From: Parvularcula marina | GTDB taxonomy: Bacteria > Pseudomonadota > Alphaproteobacteria > Caulobacterales > Parvularculaceae | DNA length: 64,000 nucleotides | Direction: 5' to 3' | Assembly (NCBI RefSeq): GCF_003399445.1 | Contig: NZ_QUQO01000001.1 | Coordinates: forward strand, 1,113,001 to 1,177,000 | In this document: positions 44,720-53,362 of the stretch, one piece after another | Layout of the letters: every line of letters starts with the position of its first letter | How positions within the stretch are numbered: position 1 is the stretch's first letter | Program-made: the position numbers and the translations under genes | Notes under the pieces: model-generated | Databases searched by the model: none | What the model saw: the letters and a program-made list of their open reading frames with translations, nothing else | What the model was told of the DNA's origin: nothing

Positions 44720-45466
44720 TCAGCCAGCCAGCTTTTCCATGGCTTCATCACTGATCTCGAAATTCGCATAGACATTCTGGACGTCGTCTAGATCATCAAG
44801 CGCATCGAACAGTTTCATCATGGTCTCGGCCTTGTCATCAGAAACCGGCACCATCATCTGCGGCCGCCAGGACGGCGCGGTATTCTCTGCCTCACCGAAT
44901 TTCGCTTCGAGCGCAGCAGCAACATCGCCGAGATCTTCAAGCGCGGTGTAGATGGTGTGCCCGTCTTCTGAGCTTTCAACATCATCGGCGCCGGCTTCGA
45001 TGCCAGCTTCCATGACGTCATCTTCCGAGCCGATCTCGGCCTTGTATTCGATCTTGCCGACCCGGTCGAAACCGAAAGAGACAGAGCCCGTTTCCCCCAG
45101 CGAGCCGCCATTCTTGGTGAAAGTCGAACGCACTTCAGAGGCCGTGCGGTTCCGGTTGTCGGTCAGCGCCTCGACAATGACGCCGACACCCTCAGGCCCC
45201 CGGCCCTCATAGCGGATCTCTTCATAGTTCTCGCCGCCCGCATCGGCGGCCTTGTTGATCGCGCGCTGGATCACGTCTTTCGGTACGGATTGCGACTTCG
45301 CGTTGTTCACGGCGAGGCGCAGGCGCGGGTTCATGTCAGGGTCCGGCGCGCCCATTTTGGCAGCCACCGTGATCTCTTTGGCGAGCTTGGAGAAGATCTT
45401 CGAACGCTTCGCGTCCTGCCGCCCCTTACGGTGTTGGATATTCGCCCATTTTGAATGGCCTGCCAC
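44720..45466 (-). CDS. YebC/PmpR-family protein
   Basis: 248 aa. The N-terminal signature is [39 protein letters not shown], followed by [20 protein letters not shown] and [25 protein letters not shown]. The family was long called a transcriptional regulator; some members act at ribosomes stalled on polyproline, which would fit the nearby EF-P gene. The start matches the family start exactly. Confidence 0.95.
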   Translation of the reverse strand: MAGHSKWANIQHRKGRQDAKRSKIFSKLAKEITVAAKMGAPDPDMNPRLRLAVNNAKSQSVPKDVIQRAINKAADAGGENYEEIRYEGRGPEGVGVIVEALTDNRNRTASEVRSTFTKNGGSLGETGSVSFGFDRVGKIEYKAEIGSEDDVMEAGIEAGADDVESSEDGHTIYTALEDLGDVAAALEAKFGEAENTAPSWRPQMMVPVSDDKAETMMKLFDALDDLDDVQNVYANFEISDEAMEKLAG

Positions 45467-45541
45467 GGCGTCCTCCGAAACTCATTGATAAGACTGTCAA
45501 GATCGCGGCGGTCTAGACGCCTCAATCCCGGTGGGCAAGCA

Positions 45542-46417
45542 TCAGCATTTGAGCGCCCCGGCGAGGTAATCAATGAAGGTCCGAAGCCGTACCGGCATAT
45601 GCGCCATGGGCGGATAAACAGCATGAAGCCGGCTCACCCCCCAGTCAGTCTCGGGCAGGATTTCAATGAGCTGGCCCGCCTCGATCGCGGGCGCGAGGAT
45701 AAAGCGCGGCTCGCGGACAAAGCCGAGCCCCCGGACTGACATCTCGCGCAGCATCTCGCCATTATTGACCCGGAAGACCGGGCGCGTGGTCACCGTCTCA
45801 CCATCCCCGAAGGTCCAGATATGGCTGTTGGGGACATTGGTATAAACGACCGACGGCGCGCCCGCGAAATCCGCTGGTTTCTCGAAAGGCCCATGCTGTT
45901 CAATCAATGAGGGCGGACCCGCCACCGCCATCGTCACCGGGCAGAGCCGTTTGGCGATCAGCGAGGAATCGCTCAGCTCTCCAATCCGGAGCGCAAGATC
46001 AAAACCTTCCCCGACCAGATCGACCCGGGAATCGGTGAGTTGCAGATCCAGCTCCACACCTGGGTTTTCATCGACAAAGCCTTTGAGGACATCCGGCAGC
46101 GCGGTCAGCGCGAATGAGAATGGCGCGGACAGCCGGATCCGGCCGGTCAGCGTCCCCGCCCCGATCTGCAAACCGCCTTCGAGATGCTCGACCGAATCCA
46201 GAATGTCATTCGTGCCGGCAAGGTAGGTTTCCCCCGCTGGCGTCAGGGTCAGGGTCCGCGTCGTCCGGTGAACGAGCTGAACGCCTAACCGCTCCTCCAG
46301 CGCCTTGAGGCGGCGGCTGACAGCGGAAGGGGCAACATCGAACTCCGCGGCGGTCGCGGTGATGGAGGCGGTGCGGGCGATCGTCTGAAAGACGCGCATA
46401 TCATCGAAACGGTCCAT
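45542..46417 (-). CDS. LysR-family transcriptional regulator
   Basis: 291 aa. The N-terminal winged HTH (FDDMRVFQTIARTASITATAAEFDVAPSAVSRRLKALEERLGVQLVHRTTRTLTLTPAG) is followed by a substrate-binding domain. The subgroup (short N-terminus, SITATAAEFD-type helix) is the CrgA/DmlR-like branch. The divergent neighbour is arfB, so the target is not obvious from context. Confidence 0.9.
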   Translation of the reverse strand: MDRFDDMRVFQTIARTASITATAAEFDVAPSAVSRRLKALEERLGVQLVHRTTRTLTLTPAGETYLAGTNDILDSVEHLEGGLQIGAGTLTGRIRLSAPFSFALTALPDVLKGFVDENPGVELDLQLTDSRVDLVGEGFDLALRIGELSDSSLIAKRLCPVTMAVAGPPSLIEQHGPFEKPADFAGAPSVVYTNVPNSHIWTFGDGETVTTRPVFRVNNGEMLREMSVRGLGFVREPRFILAPAIEAGQLIEILPETDWGVSRLHAVYPPMAHMPVRLRTFIDYLAGALKC

Positions 46418-46501
46418 GACGGCCTATGTAGGGAGGAATGCGGCCCCCGCCTATCTCCGAACTTGACCCTTCTGCCCTTTGCGGGGGAAGCGGCCCCCAT
46501 C

Positions 46502-46921
46502 ATGAGGATTACCGACACGCTGCTGATCGACGAAAATGAGCTGGAGGAGGCTTTCGCCCGCGCCTCCGGCCCCGGCGGGCAGAATGTCAACAAGGTCGAG
46601 ACGGCGGTGCAGCTGCGGTTTCGGTTGAGCGCAAATACCTCAATCCCGGAGGACGCAAAGCTCCGTCTGCGCCGTATGGCGGGCTCCCGGCTGACAAAAG
46701 ACGGCGACATCCTGATCGAGGCATCGACCCATCGCCGTCAGGGCGTCAATCGCGACGAGGCCCGGCGCAAGCTGGCCGCCCTCATCCGTGCCGCCCTCCC
46801 CCGCCCGAAAACGCGGATCGCCACCAAACCGACAAAGGCGTCGGTCCGCCGCCGGCTCGATGACAAGAAAAAACGGGGCTTACTGAAGAAAGGCCGCAGC
46901 GGGGATATAAAGGGGGAGTGA
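46502..46921 (+). CDS. arfB: Alternative ribosome-rescue factor ArfB (YaeJ)
   Basis: 139 aa. The release-factor GGQ domain is intact (SGPGGQNVNKVETAVQLRF, GGQ at 25-27). It ends with the basic tail typical of ArfB (SVRRRLDDKKKRGLLKKGRSGD) that enters the empty mRNA channel. It hydrolyses peptidyl-tRNA on stalled ribosomes. Start 46502 gives the family N-terminus MRITDTLLIDENELEEAF; an upstream ATG at 46463 adds a poor extension. Confidence 0.93.
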   Translation: MRITDTLLIDENELEEAFARASGPGGQNVNKVETAVQLRFRLSANTSIPEDAKLRLRRMAGSRLTKDGDILIEASTHRRQGVNRDEARRKLAALIRAALPRPKTRIATKPTKASVRRRLDDKKKRGLLKKGRSGDIKGE

Positions 46922-47024
46922 GGGGGGAGCATGAACTATCACGGCGGCTGACAGAAAATTCTCCCATCACTACTGATTAGCTAACATCTTCAATTTCCGT
47001 ATTGGTACTGAAGAGGGAAGTGTG

Positions 47025-47216
47025 ATGGAAGGCTTGTCGCAAGATTATAGATTGGCCGCGCATAGACGTATCGTGCAACACTTCCTAAGCTTCCCGGAAT
47101 GCTCTCCTAAATCCGAGCTCTTGCGTGTGTTGCTTCCGAGACATTTTGAAGTGGGGAGATATAATGGAGTGCCAAATACAGTGGCACAGGGACTTAAAAA
47201 GGTCACGCCAAACTAA
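47025..47216 (+). CDS. Small 63-aa protein upstream of the TIR gene
   Basis: 63 aa, basic and helical, no recognised family. The ATG is preceded by AGAGGGAAG, a good ribosome site, seven bases upstream. Base composition is lower in GC than the flanking arfB and yaiI regions. It ends 12 bases before the TIR gene on the same strand, so the two look like one transcript. A regulatory or partner role for the TIR effector is inference. The 46922-47024 gap before it holds only AT-rich sequence. Confidence 0.5.
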   Translation: MEGLSQDYRLAAHRRIVQHFLSFPECSPKSELLRVLLPRHFEVGRYNGVPNTVAQGLKKVTPN

Positions 47217-47228
47217 CGAGATGGCTTC

Positions 47229-48065
47229 ATGAGCACCATCAACCAGTCGAACATAACGCGCCTTACCAAAGAGATCGCAACCCTCCGACAAGCCGATGCG
47301 CGCGAAGCGGAAAAGGAAGCCAACTTGCTCGCCAAAGCAAACCGCGCCCAAGAAGCAGCCAGCCGAACAAAAAGTCCATCCACGGCACAGACCAAAATGA
47401 AAGAGCTTGAGCGCGCATCTAAGGATATGGCGTCCATTCAGAAAAAACGCAGCAGTATCGCCGGGCGGATAGCTCAGAAGACAAGCGACTTGACTCGTTA
47501 CCAACAACATCAGGCGCGAGACGACGAGAAAGCGCGCAAAAAGATCGCAGACGAGCAAAAAAGGCTTATTCGCGAACGTGAGGCTCACGAGCGGCGGATC
47601 AAGAGCGAGGTACTAAGCCGCTCAGCACAAACCCAAAAGAGATATGATCATAACACTGATGAATATGACTTCTTCATATCACATGCAAGCGAAGACAAAG
47701 ATGGGTTTGTCCGCGAACTTGCAGAAGCATTACGCGATAAAGGCGCACGTGTCTGGTATGATGAATTCTCCCTGAAAATCGGTGACAGTTTACGCCGCAA
47801 CATTGATCAAGGATTGGCGAGTTCTCGCTTTGGCGTTGTCATTTTATCCGAGAGCTTCTTTCGTAAGGAGTGGCCAAACAAAGAGCTAGATGGGCTGACA
47901 GCCCTCGAAGTCACTGGCGAAACACGCGTTCTGCCAATATGGCATAAAGTATCGAAAGATGAGGTTGCACAGTATAGCCCCATGCTCGCGGATAAAGTGG
48001 CCCTCAATACTTCTTTAAAAGCGATCGATGAGATCGCTGACGAATTAATAGGGCTTCTCAAATAG
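47229..48065 (+). CDS. Coiled-coil TIR-domain protein (putative NADase defence effector)
   Basis: 278 aa. The N-terminal half (about 5-135) is a long, highly charged coiled-coil. The C-terminal TIR domain (about 145-278) starts YDFFISHASEDKDGFVRELAEAL and has ARVWYDEFSLKIGDSLRRNI. SESFFRKEWPNKELDG includes Trp215 and the expected catalytic Glu219 of NAD-cleaving TIRs. The architecture is like that of the Paracoccus TIR-like protein. AT-richer than its surroundings and placed next to a gene-remnant junction, it is probably acquired. Effector versus self-regulated sensor is unknown. Confidence 0.85.
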   Translation: MSTINQSNITRLTKEIATLRQADAREAEKEANLLAKANRAQEAASRTKSPSTAQTKMKELERASKDMASIQKKRSSIAGRIAQKTSDLTRYQQHQARDDEKARKKIADEQKRLIREREAHERRIKSEVLSRSAQTQKRYDHNTDEYDFFISHASEDKDGFVRELAEALRDKGARVWYDEFSLKIGDSLRRNIDQGLASSRFGVVILSESFFRKEWPNKELDGLTALEVTGETRVLPIWHKVSKDEVAQYSPMLADKVALNTSLKAIDEIADELIGLLK

Positions 48066-48133
48066 TAATGAGCCGTGGTCTTAATAGACCTGCTGCGGCG
48101 CATAGGACACAATGAATGAAAGGCAAAACGCCT

Positions 48134-48256
48134 TCACCCCGCTCTCTTCACCCGCGTGACCATCTCATCGAGCATTGAGAGGAACCGGGAGCGATCCTTT
48201 TTCTGAAAAGGCGGCGGGCCGCCGATCTGATCACCTCCGCCGCGCATACTCGCCGT
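48134..48256 (-). pseudogene. 3' remnant of a DUF188 (YaiI/YqxD) gene
   Basis: The minus strand encodes a C-terminal tail GGGDQIGGPPPFQKKDRSRF followed by LSMLDEMVTRVKRAG and a stop at 48134. It matches the C-terminus of the intact DUF188 protein encoded at 50797-51246. At nucleotide level 48147-48256 and 50810-50915 agree at roughly nine of ten positions by eye, in the same orientation. The upstream two-thirds of the gene is absent; homology stops a few bases before the outer-membrane protein's stop codon. It is therefore a broken copy or a foreign allele left at a recombination junction. Confidence 0.8.
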
Positions 48257-48259
48257 CGG

Positions 48260-49282
48260 TCAGTATCCGTATCGCAGGGACAAAAGTGCCTGCAATTCAT
48301 CCCGGTTGAGCAGCGGGATAGTCTCGAGTGTGACCACGGCTTCGCTGTAATTGATGCCAAGGTTCGCCGACAGGCCGCGGGCGAGGAAATATTGCGCGCC
48401 AAGAGCGCCCGACGCCTCTTCTTCCCCCTCGATCTCGCCGTAATGCCCTTCGGCGGACAGGACGATATTTCCGAACTGATACTGCCAGCCCGCCGATGAG
48501 TACCACCGGTCCGCCTCAACCCCGAGGGCCTCAAGGCGTTCTGCACCAAGACCAATACTGATATTGCGACGACCATAGCTGTGCTCGAATGTACCGGTCA
48601 CAGAGTCCGTCTCAAAGACAGTCACCCCGTCATCGGAGCGGAAATCACCATTGGTGTATCGCAGGCCATAGCGGTAGCCCGCAACGCCAACCGGCCGCGC
48701 CCAGACCCAGCCAAAATCAACATCACCATTCTCATCAATAATCGTACTCAGCCGCGAGGGGCCGAACTGTCCGACATATCCGCCGCCCCAGTCATCCAAG
48801 CCGCCGAGTGGACCATCAAAGGCGAGACGGGCATTCCCGGCCCCGCGAAGCCGCCGCGTCTCTTCCTGAACGATATCCGCGACTTCGCCGCCGACAATCG
48901 TTCCCCATGATCCGCTGATGAACCCGGCAATATTATCCGTATAGCTATCTTCATCGAAGATGGTTTCATATTGCCCAAAATAGGCAAGCCCGACATTCCA
49001 CCGGATCGGCAATTGCGTCACCGCGCTCATCTCGAAATTCGCGGTCAGCCTGCCGTCGAGATCATCTTTCCTCGAATTATTGAGATCGGCATCAAGCGCG
49101 CCGTCGATCAACCCGTTCAGGCTGAAGGTGATATCGCCGAACTGAGCGGCAAGGGGCTCCTCAAAGGAGGAAAGCCGCTCCCCATTCAGGCGGAAATCCT
49201 GGGTCATGGCGGAGGCTGCGAGGGCGGCACTGGCGCAGGTTGCGGCAAGGCCGCCCGCAAGCAGTCTGATGAAATGACGCAT
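48260..49282 (-). CDS. Outer-membrane beta-barrel (porin-like) protein
   Basis: 340 aa with a clear signal peptide (cleavage near ALA-A, about residue 22) and alternating-residue beta strands throughout (e.g. NISIGLGAERLEALGV, NIVLSAEGHYGEIEG). It ends in an aromatic C-terminal strand (SLRYGY) suitable for BAM recognition. It resembles gram-negative porin-type barrels. The start is 3 bases after the haloperoxidase-like gene stop, so the two form an operon enclosed by the DUF188 repeats. Confidence 0.8.
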   Translation of the reverse strand: MRHFIRLLAGGLAATCASAALAASAMTQDFRLNGERLSSFEEPLAAQFGDITFSLNGLIDGALDADLNNSRKDDLDGRLTANFEMSAVTQLPIRWNVGLAYFGQYETIFDEDSYTDNIAGFISGSWGTIVGGEVADIVQEETRRLRGAGNARLAFDGPLGGLDDWGGGYVGQFGPSRLSTIIDENGDVDFGWVWARPVGVAGYRYGLRYTNGDFRSDDGVTVFETDSVTGTFEHSYGRRNISIGLGAERLEALGVEADRWYSSAGWQYQFGNIVLSAEGHYGEIEGEEEASGALGAQYFLARGLSANLGINYSEAVVTLETIPLLNRDELQALLSLRYGY

Positions 49283-49285
49283 CGC

Positions 49286-50770
49286 TCAGACTTTCCTCTG
49301 GAACATGGTTTCAAATGCCTGCTGCGCGATCTGGCGGCCCGCCTTCATCGCGGCGGTATGGTCCAGCCGCCAATGCACCCCGCCATAAAGCCGGCTCCAC
49401 CCGTTCTCCTCGGCGGCCTGCGACAGGCTGGTCCATGTCCGGCGTGCACCGACAATCTGGGGCCAGCCGACCTGATCGGGGGATTCATGGGAAAAGGTGA
49501 CATTGTCCGTGCCCAGGAGCAGCGCGGTCATTTCCGTCCCGGCCGCCCCGAAGGTCGAGTGCCCGGAAGTGTAGGACGGGAAATTTGGTGTCGGGATGAA
49601 ACTTTCCCAGCCAGCATCCTCCACGATCCGTTTATCAGGATTACCGAATGCGGCCGACCGGGTGCGGATCGCTGTCGAGGGCCGCAGAATGTCATGGTGA
49701 TATTTGCTGTCCCAGGAATTGATGGCCGCATCGCATTGCGTCATGCCCAGAAGCGCGAACGCCCTTGCCGTATCGAGGAAATCAAACCCGCGCGACTGAA
49801 GCACCTGAACGGCGATGAAAAGGAAGTGGCCTGGCGGCGTAATACCCCACGGGCCATCTTCCCAGAAAAGCGCGATTTCAGATTGATCCTCCGTACGCAT
49901 TGTACTCTTTGCCCCGCCAATCTGCCTGATGAGATCATAGTCCTCGGCAAATTCGGGGCTAGCCGGATCATAAAAGGGCTCGGGCCGGAACTGGCCGGTG
50001 TGGCGCAGTGTCCAGGGCTTGATATGACCGAAGCCCGGATAAAGGCCTCGGCCATAGCTTGAGATTCTCGGCCCCGTCTGAACGCCATAGGCGGCACTCG
50101 TCGGATCCCAGTTCACCTGATCGTCACGACGCGGATACCGGCCCAGATAATAGTCTACCTTATTGGGCTCCGCGCCATCGCGGGTTCGCATACGAACGAT
50201 TTCAAGCCCAACGCGGCGCCCCCATTCGGCGCCGAGCGTCTTGGCTGCCCCATCGGGGATCCTGTTCAGGAATGTTTTGCGTTCAAAGATGAAGGGCTGC
50301 TGGAAATTCTCAGCCGCCGCGGCAGCAAAGGCGGCCCCGTAAGCCGCTTCCGGATCGGCGCCTTTGGGTCCCCTGCCGATGCCGAAAGGCTCCTCATACC
50401 GACCGATAATGGCATTGGCGGCCAGAAAGCCCGCAACCATCGGCGCGGCGTAATTATAGGCAGCGCGCGGCGGCGCAACGCGCTGGTCCCGCGTCTGCTG
50501 CAGGACGATATCAACCCAGTGATAGACCGTGTTGTGATTTTTCTGCTCCAGCACCGCGGTCAGATAGGACGGCGATGTCCCAAAATCTGACGCACACCCC
50601 GTCAGGAATGCCCCTGTCCCGAGCGCCGCGGCGCCCAGTTTCAGCATGTCCCTTCGGTTTATGTGAGCCCTATCCGAAACTGCTTCATCCGGCAGTGACT
50701 GCCGGGCTGGAAATTGCTGTCTGTCCACATCTTGCCCCTGTTTCCAATACGCCGGAAACGTTGGGGTCAT
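49286..50770 (-). CDS. Vanadium-dependent haloperoxidase/PAP2-like Tat lipoprotein
   Basis: 494 aa. A Tat-type signal (NRRDMLKLGAAALGTGAFLTGC) carries both twin arginines and a lipobox. The phosphatase-fold residues are visible: Lys and Arg in DSKYHHDILRP, the SGHS motif in YTSGHSTFGAAG, and the final SRLYGGVHWRLDHTAAMKAG with the essential His. These are the VCPO/PAP2 vanadate or phosphate ligands. It could be a haloperoxidase or a phosphatase; halide activity is not decidable from sequence. Confidence 0.85.
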   Translation of the reverse strand: MTPTFPAYWKQGQDVDRQQFPARQSLPDEAVSDRAHINRRDMLKLGAAALGTGAFLTGCASDFGTSPSYLTAVLEQKNHNTVYHWVDIVLQQTRDQRVAPPRAAYNYAAPMVAGFLAANAIIGRYEEPFGIGRGPKGADPEAAYGAAFAAAAAENFQQPFIFERKTFLNRIPDGAAKTLGAEWGRRVGLEIVRMRTRDGAEPNKVDYYLGRYPRRDDQVNWDPTSAAYGVQTGPRISSYGRGLYPGFGHIKPWTLRHTGQFRPEPFYDPASPEFAEDYDLIRQIGGAKSTMRTEDQSEIALFWEDGPWGITPPGHFLFIAVQVLQSRGFDFLDTARAFALLGMTQCDAAINSWDSKYHHDILRPSTAIRTRSAAFGNPDKRIVEDAGWESFIPTPNFPSYTSGHSTFGAAGTEMTALLLGTDNVTFSHESPDQVGWPQIVGARRTWTSLSQAAEENGWSRLYGGVHWRLDHTAAMKAGRQIAQQAFETMFQRKV

Positions 50771-50796
50771 TATGCCCTGATAAGATGAAGTTTATC

Positions 50797-51246
50797 TCAA
50801 CCTTGCCGCAACACTCGCGTGACCGTCTCATCGAGCGTTGAGAGGAACCGCGAGCGGTCCTTTTTCTGAAATGGCGGCGGGCCGCCGATCTGATCGCCGC
50901 CGCCGCGCAAATCCGCCATCACTGCGCGTGTGGCAATCGCGCCGCCGATGGAATCCTCCGTGAACGGCTTTCCATTGGGCGCCAGTACCGCTGCGGCACC
51001 TGCTTTCAGGCACCGGTCCGCCAGCAGGATATCCGCCGTGATGACGATATCTTTGGGGGTGACTAACTCGACGATCCGGTCATCGGCGGCATCAAAACCG
51101 TCACTGACGACCTCGATGGTGATCAGCGCATGTTGCGGAAGACGCAGATAGGCATTTGCGACAAGCTTGACCGGCACCTGATAGCGGAAGGCGACCTTGT
51201 AGATTTCTTCCTTGACCGGGCAGGCATCGGCATCAACTAGGATCAT
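50797..51246 (-). CDS. YaiI/YqxD (DUF188) family protein
   Basis: 149 aa. Family blocks are MILVDADACPVKEEIYKVA, VTPKDIVITADILLADRCLKAGAAAVLAPNG and the basic GGGDQIGGPPPFQKKDRSRF tail. The fold is PIN-like and the function unsettled. The start overlaps the stop of the YmdB-type phosphoesterase gene (ATGA). A diverged copy of its 3' end lies at 48134-48256. Confidence 0.93.
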   Translation of the reverse strand: MILVDADACPVKEEIYKVAFRYQVPVKLVANAYLRLPQHALITIEVVSDGFDAADDRIVELVTPKDIVITADILLADRCLKAGAAAVLAPNGKPFTEDSIGGAIATRAVMADLRGGGDQIGGPPPFQKKDRSRFLSTLDETVTRVLRQG

Positions 51247-52073
51247 TGATCCCCTGCCCGTGCTGGCGGCAAGGTTTCAGCCAGCCGCCCACCAACCCGC
51301 AATGCCCAGGCCCCGGTTGAAAGACCCGTCTTATCATCCGTGTCCACCACAATGCCGCAAATCGTCGCCGGACCCGCCGCTGGCTGCATCCGCGCGGAGC
51401 GCATCTTGGTCACGAGCTGTTCAATCGGCACGGTCTTGTCCATGCCAATCACGCTGTCGTAATCGCCGCACATCCCGGCATCGGTCTGATAGGCGGTGCC
51501 CGCCGGCAGGACCTGCACATCGGCGGTCGGCACATGGGTGTGCGAGCCGCAGACCAGTGACACCCGGCCATCAAGATAGTGGCCTACGGAGTATTTCTCG
51601 CTTGATGCCTCGGCATGGACATCCACCACAATGGCATCCGCCTCGCGGCCCAGCTTCACCCCTTCAAGCTCGCGCTCGATCGCGGGCACCATGTCATCGA
51701 CGGGGTTCATGAAGCGCTGGCCATGCACCTGGATCACCAGCACCTGACGCCCATCGCGCGAGGTATATAGCCCCGCCCCGCGCCCGGGGTTCGAGGCCGG
51801 ATAATTGGCGGGCCGAAGAAGCCGCGTCTCCTGATCGAAAAAGGGGATCTCATCGCGCTGGTCAAAGGCATGGTTGCCGGTCGTCAGGCAGTCCGCCCCC
51901 GCATCGAAGAGGTCTTCGGCGATGCCGCGCGTGATGCCGAACCCGCCGGCCGCGTTCTCCGCATTGATGATGATGAAATCGAGCCCGAGAGAGCGCCGCA
52001 ACTCCGGCAGCTGGCCGATCACGGCCTCGCGACCTGTCCGGCCCATAATGTCCCCCAGAAATGCGATCCGCAT
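51243..52073 (-). CDS. YmdB-type (TIGR00282) metallophosphoesterase
   Basis: 276 aa. Motifs are FLGDIMGRTGREAV, IINAENAAGGFGI, TGNHAFDQRDEI, and later CGSHTHVPTADVQVLPAGTAYQTDAGMCGDYDSVIGM. The family includes YmdB, which hydrolyses 2',3'-cyclic nucleotides. It is coupled to the DUF188 gene by a 4-base overlap. Confidence 0.9.
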   Translation of the reverse strand: MRIAFLGDIMGRTGREAVIGQLPELRRSLGLDFIIINAENAAGGFGITRGIAEDLFDAGADCLTTGNHAFDQRDEIPFFDQETRLLRPANYPASNPGRGAGLYTSRDGRQVLVIQVHGQRFMNPVDDMVPAIERELEGVKLGREADAIVVDVHAEASSEKYSVGHYLDGRVSLVCGSHTHVPTADVQVLPAGTAYQTDAGMCGDYDSVIGMDKTVPIEQLVTKMRSARMQPAAGPATICGIVVDTDDKTGLSTGAWALRVGGRLAETLPPARAGDQ

Positions 52074-52174
52074 GAAAGCTCCTTCACCACCCCCTTCTTA
52101 GATGCGCGTTACCACCAGATGAGGAAACTGACGACCCCCCGGGGGATCGCCTTTTGCGCGAAGGCGAGGTCCGC

Positions 52175-52912
52175 CTAGTAAACCCCTGGCACGACCCGCG
52201 GCGTTGACCGCTGATAGGCCCGGTATGCCTCACCCAGTTCCTTCACCAGCGTCCGCTCCTCAAAATAGATGCCGACCAGCACATAGACCGTCATCGCCAG
52301 ATTGAAGATGAGACGGCTGACCGTCAGGACCGGCACTGACCACAGCGCGATCAGGACACCCGTCATCATCGGATGACGCACCAGCCTGTAGAGCAATGGT
52401 GTACGGAAGATCTCGCCCTTCGGCTGCACCTGCCGCACCATCTGATAAGCCTGCTGGAGCCCGAAAAGCTGGAAATGGTTGATCAGGAAGGAGGAGAAAA
52501 GAACGATTCCCCATCCGAAGAAATAACTCCCGGTCAGGATTTGCCCCCAGGGCGTGCCCGATAAATCCCACAAGACCCCGCCGACCGGACGCCAGAATAG
52601 GACCAGCACCGCCGTCATCAGAGCCACAAATAACAGATAGGTACTGCGCTCAATCGCGGGCGGTACGATCCTTGTCCAGACGGCTTTAAAGATCGAGCTG
52701 GCCATGAAACTGTGCTGGCTCCCCCAGATCAAGATCAGAGCCAGATTGAGAAATATTGCGGCTGGGGCAGCCCATTGCGGGGCCAGCCCGGAGGCGGTGT
52801 TGATCGTCACCGGGACATAAAGATCGGCGATAAAGAGGATCAGATAGATCAGTGTACCAACACCGATCGCATAGGATAACAGGCTATAGCCGAAGACGAA
52901 TGTTTTGGACAT
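52175..52912 (-). CDS. Methanethiol S-methyltransferase MddA-like membrane protein
   Basis: 245 aa with about five membrane helices. NnrU/isoprenylcysteine-methyltransferase-type motifs are WGSQHSFMAS, IERSTYLLFVALMTAVLVLFWRP, INHFQLFGLQQAYQMVR, and LLYRLVRHPMMTGVLIALWSVPVLT with YFEERTLVKELGEAYRAYQR. This set is characteristic of MddA, which makes dimethylsulfide from methanethiol. Start 52912 has GGAGAG upstream and is preferred over 52954. DMS formation should be tested. Confidence 0.75.
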   Translation of the reverse strand: MSKTFVFGYSLLSYAIGVGTLIYLILFIADLYVPVTINTASGLAPQWAAPAAIFLNLALILIWGSQHSFMASSIFKAVWTRIVPPAIERSTYLLFVALMTAVLVLFWRPVGGVLWDLSGTPWGQILTGSYFFGWGIVLFSSFLINHFQLFGLQQAYQMVRQVQPKGEIFRTPLLYRLVRHPMMTGVLIALWSVPVLTVSRLIFNLAMTVYVLVGIYFEERTLVKELGEAYRAYQRSTPRVVPGVY

Positions 52913-53001
52913 GAGGTCTCTCTCCTGAAGGGGGGCGGCCATCCCCGTTCGCAAGCAATGCAGAAACGCACCGGCTGCGAAAAGAGGATGGCCGAGCTGC
53001 G

Positions 53002-53226
53002 TCAGGCAGCTTTGCCTGCGGCCAGAGCATGAACGGCCGTAGCATTCAGCAGATTGCCTCCGATGGCCCAGTCATTGCCCTTCACTTCGTTGATCCGGAC
53101 CCAGGTGACCTGGCGCATATTCTCGCCCTCGACGGCGACCATCGCGTCGGTCACGCGCTGGATCATGTCTTCTTTTTGGGCCGGGGTGAAAACGTCTTCG
53201 ATCACGTCAATCGTCACAAGAGGCAT
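53002..53226 (-). CDS. 4-oxalocrotonate tautomerase-family protein
   Basis: 74 aa starting [20 protein letters not shown], which gives the catalytic N-terminal proline after Met removal. GGAAG precedes the ATG, so this start is strongly preferred over an upstream extension of about 170 unlike residues. Such proteins isomerise enol acids or dehalogenate; substrate unknown. It is divergent from the broken TPR regulator. Confidence 0.85.
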   Translation of the reverse strand: MPLVTIDVIEDVFTPAQKEDMIQRVTDAMVAVEGENMRQVTWVRINEVKGNDWAIGGNLLNATAVHALAAGKAA

Positions 53227-53362
53227 GGTATCTTCCTTTTTGCTGGCCTCGGCAGACAGCGCCGCGGCATCTGCAACACCACTAGCGTTCGGGAGGGGGC
53301 CAATCCTGAAGGAGGCATGGAGAGTTGGTGGAGATTGCCTGAATTGCGCTATACTTGGCGCG

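Noticed and set aside
46922-47024. A promoter or attachment site in the AT-rich lead of the TIR islet
   Set aside because: No convincing -35/-10 pair, direct repeat or integrase was found, so none is claimed.
48971-50062. A 363-codon open frame on the plus strand opposite the haloperoxidase-like and outer-membrane genes
   Set aside because: It is antisense to two well-supported genes, has no recognisable domain, no ribosome site, and composition typical of an out-of-frame read of GC-rich sequence.
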